From assembly GCA_018610095.1 (NCBI GenBank), contig JAHEOB010000417.1:1-12072 (forward strand): a DNA stretch of 12,072 nucleotides. Reading direction: 5' to 3'. The notes under the pieces are model-generated. The model ran no database searches, was not told where the DNA came from, and was given only the letters and a program-made list of their open reading frames with translations. Made by a program: the position numbers and the translations under genes. The first letter of the stretch is position 1; every line of letters starts with the position of its first letter. This stretch comes from Halothece sp. MAG. Its GTDB lineage: Bacteria; Cyanobacteriota; Cyanobacteriia; Cyanobacteriales; Rubidibacteraceae. Positions 6,834-11,124 of the stretch are shown here, in pieces.

Positions 6834-6863
6834 AGTTTACCAGAAAAAATCAATTTTCCACAA
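6834..6863 (-). promoter_or_regulatory. Promoter-like site for the winged-helix gene
   Basis: On the minus strand TTGTGG (6858-6863) is 18 bp from TAAACT (6834-6839), preceded by an extended TG. The -35 is made from the reverse strand of the TTCCACAAAA motif, so a protein bound there would block or assist RNA polymerase. The -10 matches the promoter at 3262. Confidence 0.45.
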
Positions 6864-6865
6864 AA
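6854..6865 (+). promoter_or_regulatory. TTTTCCACAAAA, DnaA-box-like / shared motif copy
   Basis: This is the only copy of the motif with a full TTTTCCACA, the DnaA-box consensus I recall for cyanobacteria. It lies in an AT-rich stretch between the divergent arms. No plus-strand -10 is properly placed behind it, so it is either an operator for the minus-strand promoter or a DnaA site. Confidence 0.45.
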
Positions 6866-6941
6866 TCTTAGCAGCTCTTGCCAGCGGCGCAAAAGGGTTC
6901 CTCTGTCAGCTTTTCGCTTCGAGATCGCCTCGGCAGGGGAT

Positions 6942-6984
6942 TTCGCCCGCCTTCCTTCTCCCGAGGGGCGGGCGATTTTTTTTT
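6942..6984 (+). terminator. Intrinsic terminator inside the hub
   Basis: TCGCCCGCC pairs perfectly with GGCGGGCGA around a pyrimidine-rich loop, followed by nine T residues and C on the plus strand. No protein gene on the plus strand ends here, so it either terminates a short plus-strand RNA made within 6757-6940 or insulates the minus-strand gene from plus-strand transcription. Confidence 0.65.
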
Positions 6985-6997
6985 CTTGAGCCACCCC

Positions 6998-7026
6998 TTG
7001 ACTTTCCACAAAAAAAGCGCTATAAA
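6998..7026 (+). promoter_or_regulatory. Strong sigma70-like promoter with TTCCACAAAA spacer
   Basis: TTGACT (6998-7003) is exactly 17 bp from TATAAA (7021-7026). The spacer begins with TTCCACAAAA (7004-7013). It reads into a leader of about 200 nt before the GTG at 7235. Confidence 0.75.
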
Positions 7027-7039
7027 AGATTTTAGCGCT
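7016..7039. promoter_or_regulatory. Dyad AGCGCTA-N10-TAGCGCT over the -10 and start site
   Basis: Perfect 7-bp inverted arms (7016-7022 and 7033-7039) flank the -10 box and the expected start of transcription. Half-site spacing is about 17 bp centre to centre, as for a dimeric repressor. Each arm contains the palindrome AGCGCT. A location over the promoter core suggests an operator. Confidence 0.55.
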
Positions 7040-7129
7040 ATCCTGATTTGAGGCTAGCGATTGGGCTCTCTCCCTTTTTAGGGAGAGATTGGATTAACCT
7101 TCGATTGGCTGTTGCTTGCTTCCCCCTTA

Positions 7130-7184
7130 GCGGGGGGCACCTTTTTCTTTGGTTTTTTGGTGCCCCCCGCACCCGCAGGGGGGC
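7130..7184 (+). promoter_or_regulatory. Competing hairpins in the leader of the 59 aa gene
   Basis: GCGGGGGGCACC (7130-7141) pairs perfectly, 12 bp, with GGTGCCCCCCGC (7159-7170) around a 17-nt pyrimidine-rich loop. GCCCCCC (7162-7168) can alternatively pair with GGGGGGC (7178-7184). The C-tract is shared, so the folds exclude each other, as in an attenuator or switch. No T-run follows the second stem, so transcription termination is not supported. A structural role in an origin or packaging signal is another option. Confidence 0.6.
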
Positions 7185-7234
7185 TGCTGGCAGCACTTTC
7201 GCAATCGCAAAAGAAAAATAGGAGATCGATACAA

Positions 7235-7414
7235 GTGGCAAGAGCATCAAAAGGCGCCCGCCAGCGCAAAAAAACTGCCGAAGGGGTGTTCGGGGCACAC
7301 AACAGCCGCGCCGAATTTGAGAAAAACTATAGATTCCACAAAAGCAATGGGCTAACGAAAAAGGCATGGCGATTCCTAAGCCGCCACCAGCAACGATTAG
7401 AGGGCAAGGGATAG
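7235..7414 (+). CDS. Small basic protein, 59 aa
   Basis: A GTG start follows AGGAG with 10-nt spacing. The frame is open further upstream, but that part covers the GC hairpins and has no SD. The product is very basic, rich in K, R, Q and H (VARASKGARQRKKTAEG at the start, KKAWRFLSRHQQRLEGKG at the end), with no membrane span. Such composition suits nucleic-acid binding, but I do not recognise a family. It is the first gene after the strong promoter at 6998. The 10-mer TTCCACAAAA occurs inside it at 7334-7343. It could be a spurious ORF. Confidence 0.5.
   Translation: MARASKGARQRKKTAEGVFGAHNSRAEFEKNYRFHKSNGLTKKAWRFLSRHQQRLEGKG
7334..7343 (+). repeat. TTCCACAAAA motif, copy inside the 59 aa gene
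   Basis: An exact copy of the shared 10-mer, about 113 bp upstream of the copy at 7447. No convincing -35/-10 pair surrounds it. It could act as a second operator for looping or cooperative binding with the neighbouring sites. Confidence 0.4.
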
Positions 7415-7439
7415 GTTTAATTTTGTTTTCGAGATACTC

Positions 7440-7468
7440 TTGACACTTCCACAAAACCTTGCTAAATT
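7440..7468 (+). promoter_or_regulatory. Main promoter of the plus-strand operon, TTCCACAAAA in the spacer
   Basis: A consensus TTGACA (7440-7445) is 17 bp from TAAATT (7463-7468). The spacer carries TTCCACAAAA (7447-7456). The expected start near 7475 leaves a short leader with GGGAG (7483-7487) before the GTG at 7496. Confidence 0.75.
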
Positions 7469-7495
7469 AAGAATAGTAGATCGGGAGAAAAAAAA

Positions 7496-7924
7496 GTGAA
7501 AAGCAATTTCATCTTCAACAGAATCCGCAGCAAGGAAATCGTTCGGCGCTTCTTGCGCCACATCAAAAAAATCCAGCACTGGTGGAAGATGGCTCAAATC
7601 GTGACCTGGACTTGCAGCCGCTTTATTACTAGCGCCGATTATCGCGCGATCTTAAAAAGCGCCCACGAGTTCGGAATCGGGTTGCAGCCAGAAATTACCG
7701 AACTACCAAGCGATCGCGGGCAAGCGTTTTCCGTAAAGTTGCCGGGCGAGCCAGCACAAAAGGTTTTCGCCGCGCCGGGTGGGGGATACAAATGCCTGTG
7801 CCATGAGAGTCTAGGCAGTAGCCGTACTCCATTAGAGCGAACCTGCCGCCACACCGAGGCAGTTGCCACTTGGGGTAGTAGCGAATTAGCCCAAACGGGC
7901 TACCGACAGCTGTCGCTGCTGTAG
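7496..7924 (+). CDS. SWIM-type zinc-finger-like protein, 142 aa
   Basis: The GTG start lies 8 nt behind GGGAG and directly downstream of a strong promoter. The N-terminus is basic and helical (about residues 1-32, ending HWWK). The middle contains TWTCSRFITSADYRAIL and a strand FSVKLPGEPAQKVF. Residues 100-119 show C-x-C, then 14 residues, then C-x-H (C100, C102, C117, H119), the SWIM pattern CxCx(n)CxH. SWIM domains bind zinc and take part in DNA or protein contacts; they occur with helicases, transposases and stand-alone bacterial proteins. A role in DNA transactions of the element is a fair inference. An alternative start, ATG 7589, would lose the basic N-terminus but keep the zinc site. 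A hairpin spans the stop codon. Confidence 0.7.
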   Translation: MKSNFIFNRIRSKEIVRRFLRHIKKIQHWWKMAQIVTWTCSRFITSADYRAILKSAHEFGIGLQPEITELPSDRGQAFSVKLPGEPAQKVFAAPGGGYKCLCHESLGSSRTPLERTCRHTEAVATWGSSELAQTGYRQLSLL

Positions 7925-7927
7925 CCC
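7897..7927 (+). repeat. Hairpin across the stop codon of the SWIM gene
   Basis: GGGCTAC (7897-7903) pairs with GTAGCCC (7921-7927), with a further inner pairing of ACAGC with GCTGT. The TAG stop is inside the right arm. There is no T-run. It is likely an mRNA-stability or processing element. Confidence 0.5.
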
Positions 7928-7983
7928 GCCGCGCCCCGAGCAAGGCGCTAAAAGGCTCAACATGTACTTTATCGGGAGAAAAA

Positions 7984-8337
7984 ATGGACAGAATCAGATT
8001 ATTTTTAGGCGAAATCTGCAACCACGAACGGGGCGACCAAGGAAGCCTGGTGCCCGTGGAATTCGAGGGAGAAGAAGTCGCGAGCGATCGCAAATACCTA
8101 GGGAATAACGAGGATCGTTATATCGATCTCCATCTATACAAGGACTCGGAGGGGGATTTTTGGCTGTACGAGGGGCACGTCTCTCGCTGGCGGGGCGAGT
8201 CCTCAGAATTCGACCTTTTTAAAATTGATTGGGAAGATTTGCAGCCCGGGGGCGAACGAGACCGCCTTGGCGCCCGCCTCGACCTGTGGGAACGCCCTCT
8301 AACCCCCGCTGAATACTTAGAGAAAAAAGGAGAATAA
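7984..8337 (+). CDS. Hypothetical acidic protein, 117 aa
   Basis: The ATG follows GGGAG at good spacing. The protein is acidic and beta-rich. It runs LFLGEIC, then PVEFEGEEVASDRKYLGNNEDRYIDLHLYK, then FWLYEGHVSRWRGES, then a DL-rich end with PLTPAEYLEKKG. The order FEGEEVAS, YLGN, LHLY and SRWRGE resembles a family of small uncharacterised cyanobacterial proteins with an SRWQGE-type motif that I recall, but without a known function. It is not secreted and has no membrane segment. The stop is 5 bp from the next start, so the two genes are coupled. Confidence 0.75.
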   Translation: MDRIRLFLGEICNHERGDQGSLVPVEFEGEEVASDRKYLGNNEDRYIDLHLYKDSEGDFWLYEGHVSRWRGESSEFDLFKIDWEDLQPGGERDRLGARLDLWERPLTPAEYLEKKGE

Positions 8338-8342
8338 GGAAA

Positions 8343-8675
8343 ATGGCGATCGCTAACGACCGGCAAGCAGCCTATCAAGAGCGGGCGTGGGTCTACGCCC
8401 CTGCCCCGGGCAAGAAAGGGGGGGATGCGATTGGGATCCAAGCCATGCTTTGGCTTTTAGCTTTCAAGTCGGGGGCGGACTTCGTCCCCCACTTGCGGGC
8501 AACCCTGTATCGATTGAAAGACTCTTATAAGGAAGATCTGAAGCACTTAGACCCAAACGCCCCCGAATATAGCGAAGCGCGCTACCTTGCCGATTTGATC
8601 GGCGCTTTGGCACTCGCAACCGAGCAAGAGGAGCAAGCTTTCGATCTCGATCGCGATCTGCCCCCGGGCTGCTAA
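8343..8675 (+). CDS. Hypothetical helical protein, 110 aa
   Basis: The ATG is preceded by GGAGAATAAGGAAA, where the upstream stop sits inside the ribosome-binding region, so translation is probably coupled. The protein is mostly helical: IGIQAMLWLLAFKSGADFVPHLRATLYRLKDSY, then YSEARYLADLIGALALATEQEEQAF, and an acidic C-terminus. The hydrophobic helices are amphipathic and not clear membrane spans. I do not recognise it. A highly structured GC-rich gap follows its stop. Confidence 0.72.
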   Translation: MAIANDRQAAYQERAWVYAPAPGKKGGDAIGIQAMLWLLAFKSGADFVPHLRATLYRLKDSYKEDLKHLDPNAPEYSEARYLADLIGALALATEQEEQAFDLDRDLPPGC

Positions 8676-8686
8676 TCGCTTTTCCC

Positions 8687-8753
8687 GCGGGCGCCGCGCC
8701 CGCCCCGGTGGCGCCGCCCCTACCGCTAGGCTCGAATAGCTAGCGGCGCCACC
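8687..8753 (+). repeat. Two back-to-back GC hairpins in the intergenic gap
   Basis: GCGGGCG (8687-8693) pairs with CGCCCGC (8697-8703) around a 3-nt loop. GGTGGCGCCGC (8707-8717) pairs perfectly, 11 bp, with GCGGCGCCACC (8743-8753). CCGCTA inside the loop can compete for TAGCGG. No T-run follows. This may separate mRNA segments or hinder transcription, since the next gene has a poor SD. Confidence 0.65.
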
Positions 8754-8785
8754 AACTCAAAATTACCAATCCGGATCTGATAACC

Positions 8786-9031
8786 ATGCCCGATCTTTCT
8801 ACCACCAACTACGCGCGAAAGTTTATCTTCTACGCGCAAGCAGCCCTGCCCCTTTTGCAGGCGCTGCCCCCCGAAATCTTGTGGCAGGGGTTGCAAGCCA
8901 AATTCCCCAGCATCGAAGAATCCGAACCGGATCCCGCCCGCGCCGCCCAGGCTTTTTTGCGAAGCTTGGGTGCCTACGAGGCAGCGGCGCTCTTAGAGAG
9001 CGAAGCCAGCAGCCCAACCAATCAATCGTAG
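8786..9031 (+). CDS. Hypothetical small protein, 81 aa
   Basis: The ATG start has only a poor SD (GGATC about 10 nt upstream). The product is helical, with YARKFIFYAQAALPLLQALPPEILWQGLQ followed by an acidic linker and ARAAQAFLRSLGAYEAAALLESEA. No family is recognised. It lies between two hairpin-bearing gaps in the same direction as all its neighbours, immediately upstream of the csx3-like gene. Confidence 0.65.
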   Translation: MPDLSTTNYARKFIFYAQAALPLLQALPPEILWQGLQAKFPSIEESEPDPARAAQAFLRSLGAYEAAALLESEASSPTNQS

Positions 9032-9060
9032 CGGCAGGGCAAGCCATCTTGCGCTGCCGC
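9031..9060 (+). repeat. Hairpin between the 81 aa gene and csx3-like gene
   Basis: GCGGCAG (9031-9037) pairs with CTGCCGC (9054-9060). After one G/G mismatch, GCAAG pairs with CTTGC around a CCAT tetraloop. It begins at the stop codon of the 81 aa gene. There is no T-run. Confidence 0.65.
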
Positions 9061-9095
9061 AGAAAGGCAAACAACAATCCAAAGGATAACCGAAG

Positions 9096-9440
9096 ATGAA
9101 AATCATTAAGAGCAACCCGACTTTTGTAGATCCCCAGAAAAACGAATGGCCTGGAACTTTAATCGAGTTCGAGCTGGAACAAAACGAATCGCTAACTCCC
9201 GACCGCTTACCCGAGATCGCCGACCAATTGCGGCAAGAGATTGAGATTGGCGACTATCGCGGCCCGATCTTTATCTCGGGGCGCGGGCCGATCTGGCTAT
9301 TTTTATTGTTAGCCCACCAGCTGCATCCCGGACACAGCGTGGGCTGTTTCGATCCTCGGATCGGATATATTATCAGCGAAAGCCATTCGCCCGACCTACA
9401 AACCGGGACGATCCTAGAGGCGGTTAAGGAAACCGCGTAG
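9096..9440 (+). CDS. csx3: Csx3-family protein, putative cyclic tetra-adenylate ring nuclease
   Basis: 114 aa; the ATG has AAAGGA 9 nt upstream. The central block reads IFISGRGPIWLFLLLAHQLH, then VGCFDPRIGYIISESHSP. This is the Csx3 core: ISGRGPIWLY, an H-rich helix, FDPR-x-G and a final SH. H77, D86 and H97 have the same spacing as the metal-site residues H60, D69 and H80 that I recall for Archaeoglobus Csx3. The length matches stand-alone Csx3; there is no AAA or kinase fusion of the kind seen in some cyanobacteria. Csx3 (Crn3) degrades the cA4 second messenger made by type III CRISPR complexes. No cas gene, CRISPR repeat or CARF effector lies nearby, and the neighbours are small unknowns on what looks like a mobile element, so an anti-CRISPR role is plausible. 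That role is inference; the family call is firm. Confidence 0.88.
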   Translation: MKIIKSNPTFVDPQKNEWPGTLIEFELEQNESLTPDRLPEIADQLRQEIEIGDYRGPIFISGRGPIWLFLLLAHQLHPGHSVGCFDPRIGYIISESHSPDLQTGTILEAVKETA

Positions 9441-9449
9441 GCAGCAACT

Positions 9450-9487
9450 AGCAGCGATCGCAGTTGGATATCAAGGCGATCGCTGCT
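9450..9487 (+). repeat. 12-bp perfect inverted repeat with HIP1 arms
   Basis: AGCAGCGATCGC (9450-9461) pairs perfectly with GCGATCGCTGCT (9476-9487) around a 14-nt loop. Both arms contain the HIP1 octamer. It lies between the csx3-like gene and the 125 aa gene, with no T-run. Confidence 0.7.
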
Positions 9488-9525
9488 GGCAACCAAAAAC
9501 CAAGAGAAAAAAAAGGAGAATAAGA

Positions 9526-9903
9526 GTGGACACTTGGCAGCTCGCCAAAAGCAAGAAATTGGAAATCGCGCGCCACCAGCACGAATTGAGCTTGGGGGTT
9601 TTAGCGACCTTTAAAAATCTTCAACCCACCTTCGCTTGCAGCCGCGAGCAAAGGGAAGCGATCGCTCGCCAGCAGCTGAGGGCGATCCTAATCCCAGCCG
9701 GCCGGCGGGGCGAGCGCTGGCCGCGGCTTTTCGGCGAAAACCCACCTTTCGAGGTAGGTTACCTTTTTGATAGCTCAGCGGCGAAATATTTTGTGATTTC
9801 CGCCATCGAAGCCGATGCCTTTACGAATTGGCTAGCGGAAAATCCCCGCTGCGAAAAACAAATCGAGCGCGCGATCGATGCCACTAAGAATGCAATTTTT
9901 TAA
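9526..9903 (+). CDS. Hypothetical protein, 125 aa
   Basis: The GTG start follows a strong SD (AAAAGGAG). The N-terminal half is basic and helical (QLAKSKKLEIARHQHELSLGVLATF, then REQREAIARQQLRAILIP). The middle has a beta-type segment (FEVGYLFDSSAAKYFVISAIEADAF). The C-terminus is a helix (CEKQIERAIDATKNAIF). I see no motif I can name. It sits directly behind the csx3-like gene, so it may be expressed with it and share a counter-defence or establishment role; that is guilt by association only. Confidence 0.72.
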   Translation: MDTWQLAKSKKLEIARHQHELSLGVLATFKNLQPTFACSREQREAIARQQLRAILIPAGRRGERWPRLFGENPPFEVGYLFDSSAAKYFVISAIEADAFTNWLAENPRCEKQIERAIDATKNAIF

Positions 9904-9920
9904 AAGGAGAAAGGGACGAA

Positions 9921-10133
9921 ATGGAATCCAGCGCCCACAAGCCCAACCAACAGGAAGCCGCCGAAAATGCCGCGCGCCTTATAACAATCGCGCTACCTGC
10001 TTCGCTTTTCGATAGCCTGCCGCCAGGGCAAAAGATCGCCTTTTGCCAGCAGGCGATCGCAGAAAAACTGCTTCGTGACGGATACGCACCCCCCGACCGT
10101 GGGCTCGACCGATTAAACGTGATACCTTTTTAA
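9921..10133 (+). CDS. Possible ribbon-helix-helix protein, 70 aa
   Basis: The ATG follows AAAGGAG and is 17 bp after the preceding stop. After a polar N-terminus comes a strand, RLITIALP, then a helix, a turn and a helix (ASLFDSLPPGQKIAFCQQAIAEKLLRDG). The order of one short strand and two helices in a protein of this size resembles CopG/Arc-type repressors, although the diagnostic residues are not clear. If real, it would be a candidate to bind the TTCCACAAAA sites or another operator and control copy number or the operon. It is the last gene before the operon terminator. Confidence 0.65.
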   Translation: MESSAHKPNQQEAAENAARLITIALPASLFDSLPPGQKIAFCQQAIAEKLLRDGYAPPDRGLDRLNVIPF

Positions 10134-10167
10134 CATTGCCTAGGCCACTACTTCAGCCGTTCGCTAC

Positions 10168-10198
10168 CGCGCCCCCCTACGGGGGGCGCGTTTTTTTT
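10168..10198 (+). terminator. Intrinsic terminator of the plus-strand operon
   Basis: CGCGCCCCCC (10168-10177) pairs perfectly with GGGGGGCGCG (10181-10190) around a TAC loop, followed by eight T residues. It is a textbook terminator 35 bp behind the last gene. Confidence 0.92.
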
Positions 10199-10210
10199 GG
10201 TCCTTAAACT

Positions 10211-10248
10211 TGAAAAAAATAAAAGCCGCTGGGAAACTGCCAGCGGCT
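10211..10248 (-). terminator. Minus-strand terminator without a matching gene
   Basis: AGCCGCTGG (10224-10232) pairs perfectly with CCAGCGGCT (10240-10248). Read on the minus strand, TTTTATTTTTTT follows. No plausible minus-strand protein gene lies upstream of it, so it may end an untranslated RNA running toward it from the 10250-10430 side. Confidence 0.65.
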
Positions 10249-10496
10249 ACCCTGCGACTTCGGAGATATCGCCCCCCATTCTAGGGCCGCCTTGGGGATT
10301 TTGGGGGGGCAAAATTGCTCGCCCCCGGGAAAATTGCCGGGATGGCGATTTTGGGATACAATAAAGGGGATAAGTTCTAAGATTTCCACCCTGACCCATA
10401 ACACTTATCGCCAAGATGCATTGATTGTGGGGGTCTTGGGTGCCAAGAAGCACGAGAACTTTTTCTTATTTCTTCTCAGAACGCAAGGGAGGGACT
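10249..10496. other. Non-coding, structure-rich gap before the recombinase gene
   Basis: No credible gene. It has long G- and C-tracts that can pair (GCCCCCC at 10271-10277 with GGGGGGC at 10304-10310), a repeated AAAATTGC (near 10311 and 10331), a repeated ATTTTGGG, the recombinase promoter and its leader of about 125 nt. It could encode a minus-strand regulatory RNA ending at 10211. Confidence 0.5.
10334..10362 (+). promoter_or_regulatory. Promoter of the tyrosine recombinase gene
   Basis: TTGCCG (10334-10339) is 17 bp from TACAAT (10357-10362). Transcription would start near 10370, leaving a long leader before the TTG at 10497. Confidence 0.6.
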
Positions 10497-11042
10497 TTGC
10501 CCAAGATCGAGCGATTTGGTCAAGCGGCTATCCTAGAGCCCGAGGATTGGGAAAAGCTTTACTGGCATGGATTCCAGTCCCAAAAAGCGCGCGCGCTGTT
10601 CGGAATTTGCCGTTATTCTGGTTGCCGGATCTCGGAGGCGTGCCAGCTGCTGCGGCGGGATGTGGGGAACAAGGTTCTAACGTTTCGGCGCGCAACAACC
10701 AAAGGAAAAATCGCTACGCGCCAAGCGCCGATTCATCCCCATTTGAGGAAAATTCTAAAAGGGTATAAACCCGGCGAACTTTGGTATTTTCCGGGGAATG
10801 AAGGAAATTTTTTGTCGCCCAAAACCGCCGACCGCTGGCTGCGGCAAGCATGCGATCGCGTGGGCTTGCAGGGCATCAGCACCCACAGCTTTCGGCGCAC
10901 AGCGCTTACAGAAATGGCTAGCGCCGGCGTGCCCTTGCACGTAATCCAAAGCATCTCGGGGCACAAGGATCTCAAAGTGCTTTCCCGCTATCTCGAAGTG
11001 AGCGACGCGGACAAAAACGCCGCGATCGAGGCGCTTAGCTAG
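10497..11042 (+). CDS. Tyrosine recombinase / integrase, catalytic domain only
   Basis: 181 aa from a TTG start with AAGGGAGG about 5 nt upstream. The frame is open 24 codons further but without an SD. All active-site residues are present: R44 in SGCRISE, K69 or K71 in TTKGK, H130 and R133 in HSFRRT, H156 in SGHKDLK, and the nucleophile Y165 in SRYLEVS. It cuts and rejoins DNA at a specific site through a 3'-phosphotyrosine. The usual N-terminal core-binding (SAM-like) domain of about 100 residues is missing: only about 25 residues precede the catalytic domain, so this is a minimal enzyme. It may integrate the element, resolve multimers or invert DNA. A 38-bp near-palindrome begins 22 bp after its stop and is the obvious candidate site. 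No excisionase is recognised. Confidence 0.92.
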   Translation: MPKIERFGQAAILEPEDWEKLYWHGFQSQKARALFGICRYSGCRISEACQLLRRDVGNKVLTFRRATTKGKIATRQAPIHPHLRKILKGYKPGELWYFPGNEGNFLSPKTADRWLRQACDRVGLQGISTHSFRRTALTEMASAGVPLHVIQSISGHKDLKVLSRYLEVSDADKNAAIEALS

Positions 11043-11063
11043 CTGGAAATGATAGGATCTTTT

Positions 11064-11101
11064 CGATCCCTCAGTTCCATCATTGTGGAATCGAGGGATC
11101 G
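11064..11101. other. 38-bp near-palindrome, candidate recombination site
   Basis: CGATCCCTCAGTTCCA (11064-11079) and TGGAATCGAGGGATCG (11086-11101) are inverted, matching at 14 of 16 positions around the 6-bp centre TCATTG. Flanking TTTT and AAAA extend the dyad with one bulged G. The geometry, two recombinase arms around a 6-bp crossover region, is that of dif- or lox-like sites, and it lies directly behind the recombinase gene. No T-run follows on either strand, so a terminator is unlikely. Confidence 0.55.
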
Positions 11102-11124
11102 GAAAACAAAAAAGGGTAGAAAAA

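Larger units (their letters stand above)
6757..7234. promoter_or_regulatory. Control hub between divergent arms (non-coding, about 480 bp)
   Basis: I see no convincing gene here. It contains, from left to right: the leader and SD of the winged-helix gene; its -10-like site; a TTTTCCACAAAA site; a plus-strand intrinsic terminator; a strong plus-strand promoter with a dyad; an 8-bp hairpin (7067-7088); and a pair of competing GC-rich hairpins (7130-7184). The density of sites suggests a combined regulatory and possibly replication-origin region. Confidence 0.6.

Noticed and set aside
6806..7009. 67-codon minus-strand ORF in the hub
   Set aside because: It starts inside a plus-strand promoter, has no SD, and its basic sequence covers a terminator hairpin.
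7038..7454. 138-codon minus-strand ORF in the hub
   Set aside because: It runs antisense through hairpins and the main promoter, with no SD and erratic composition.
10204..10453. Minus-strand ORFs upstream of the recombinase
   Set aside because: They read through a terminator stem and G-tracts, with no SD and no recognisable sequence.
10292..10768. 158-codon plus-strand ORF overlapping the recombinase
   Set aside because: It is out of frame with the recombinase, which has intact motifs; no SD.
11064..11101. Intrinsic terminator behind the recombinase gene
   Set aside because: The stem is good but no T-run follows on either strand, so a DNA site is more likely.
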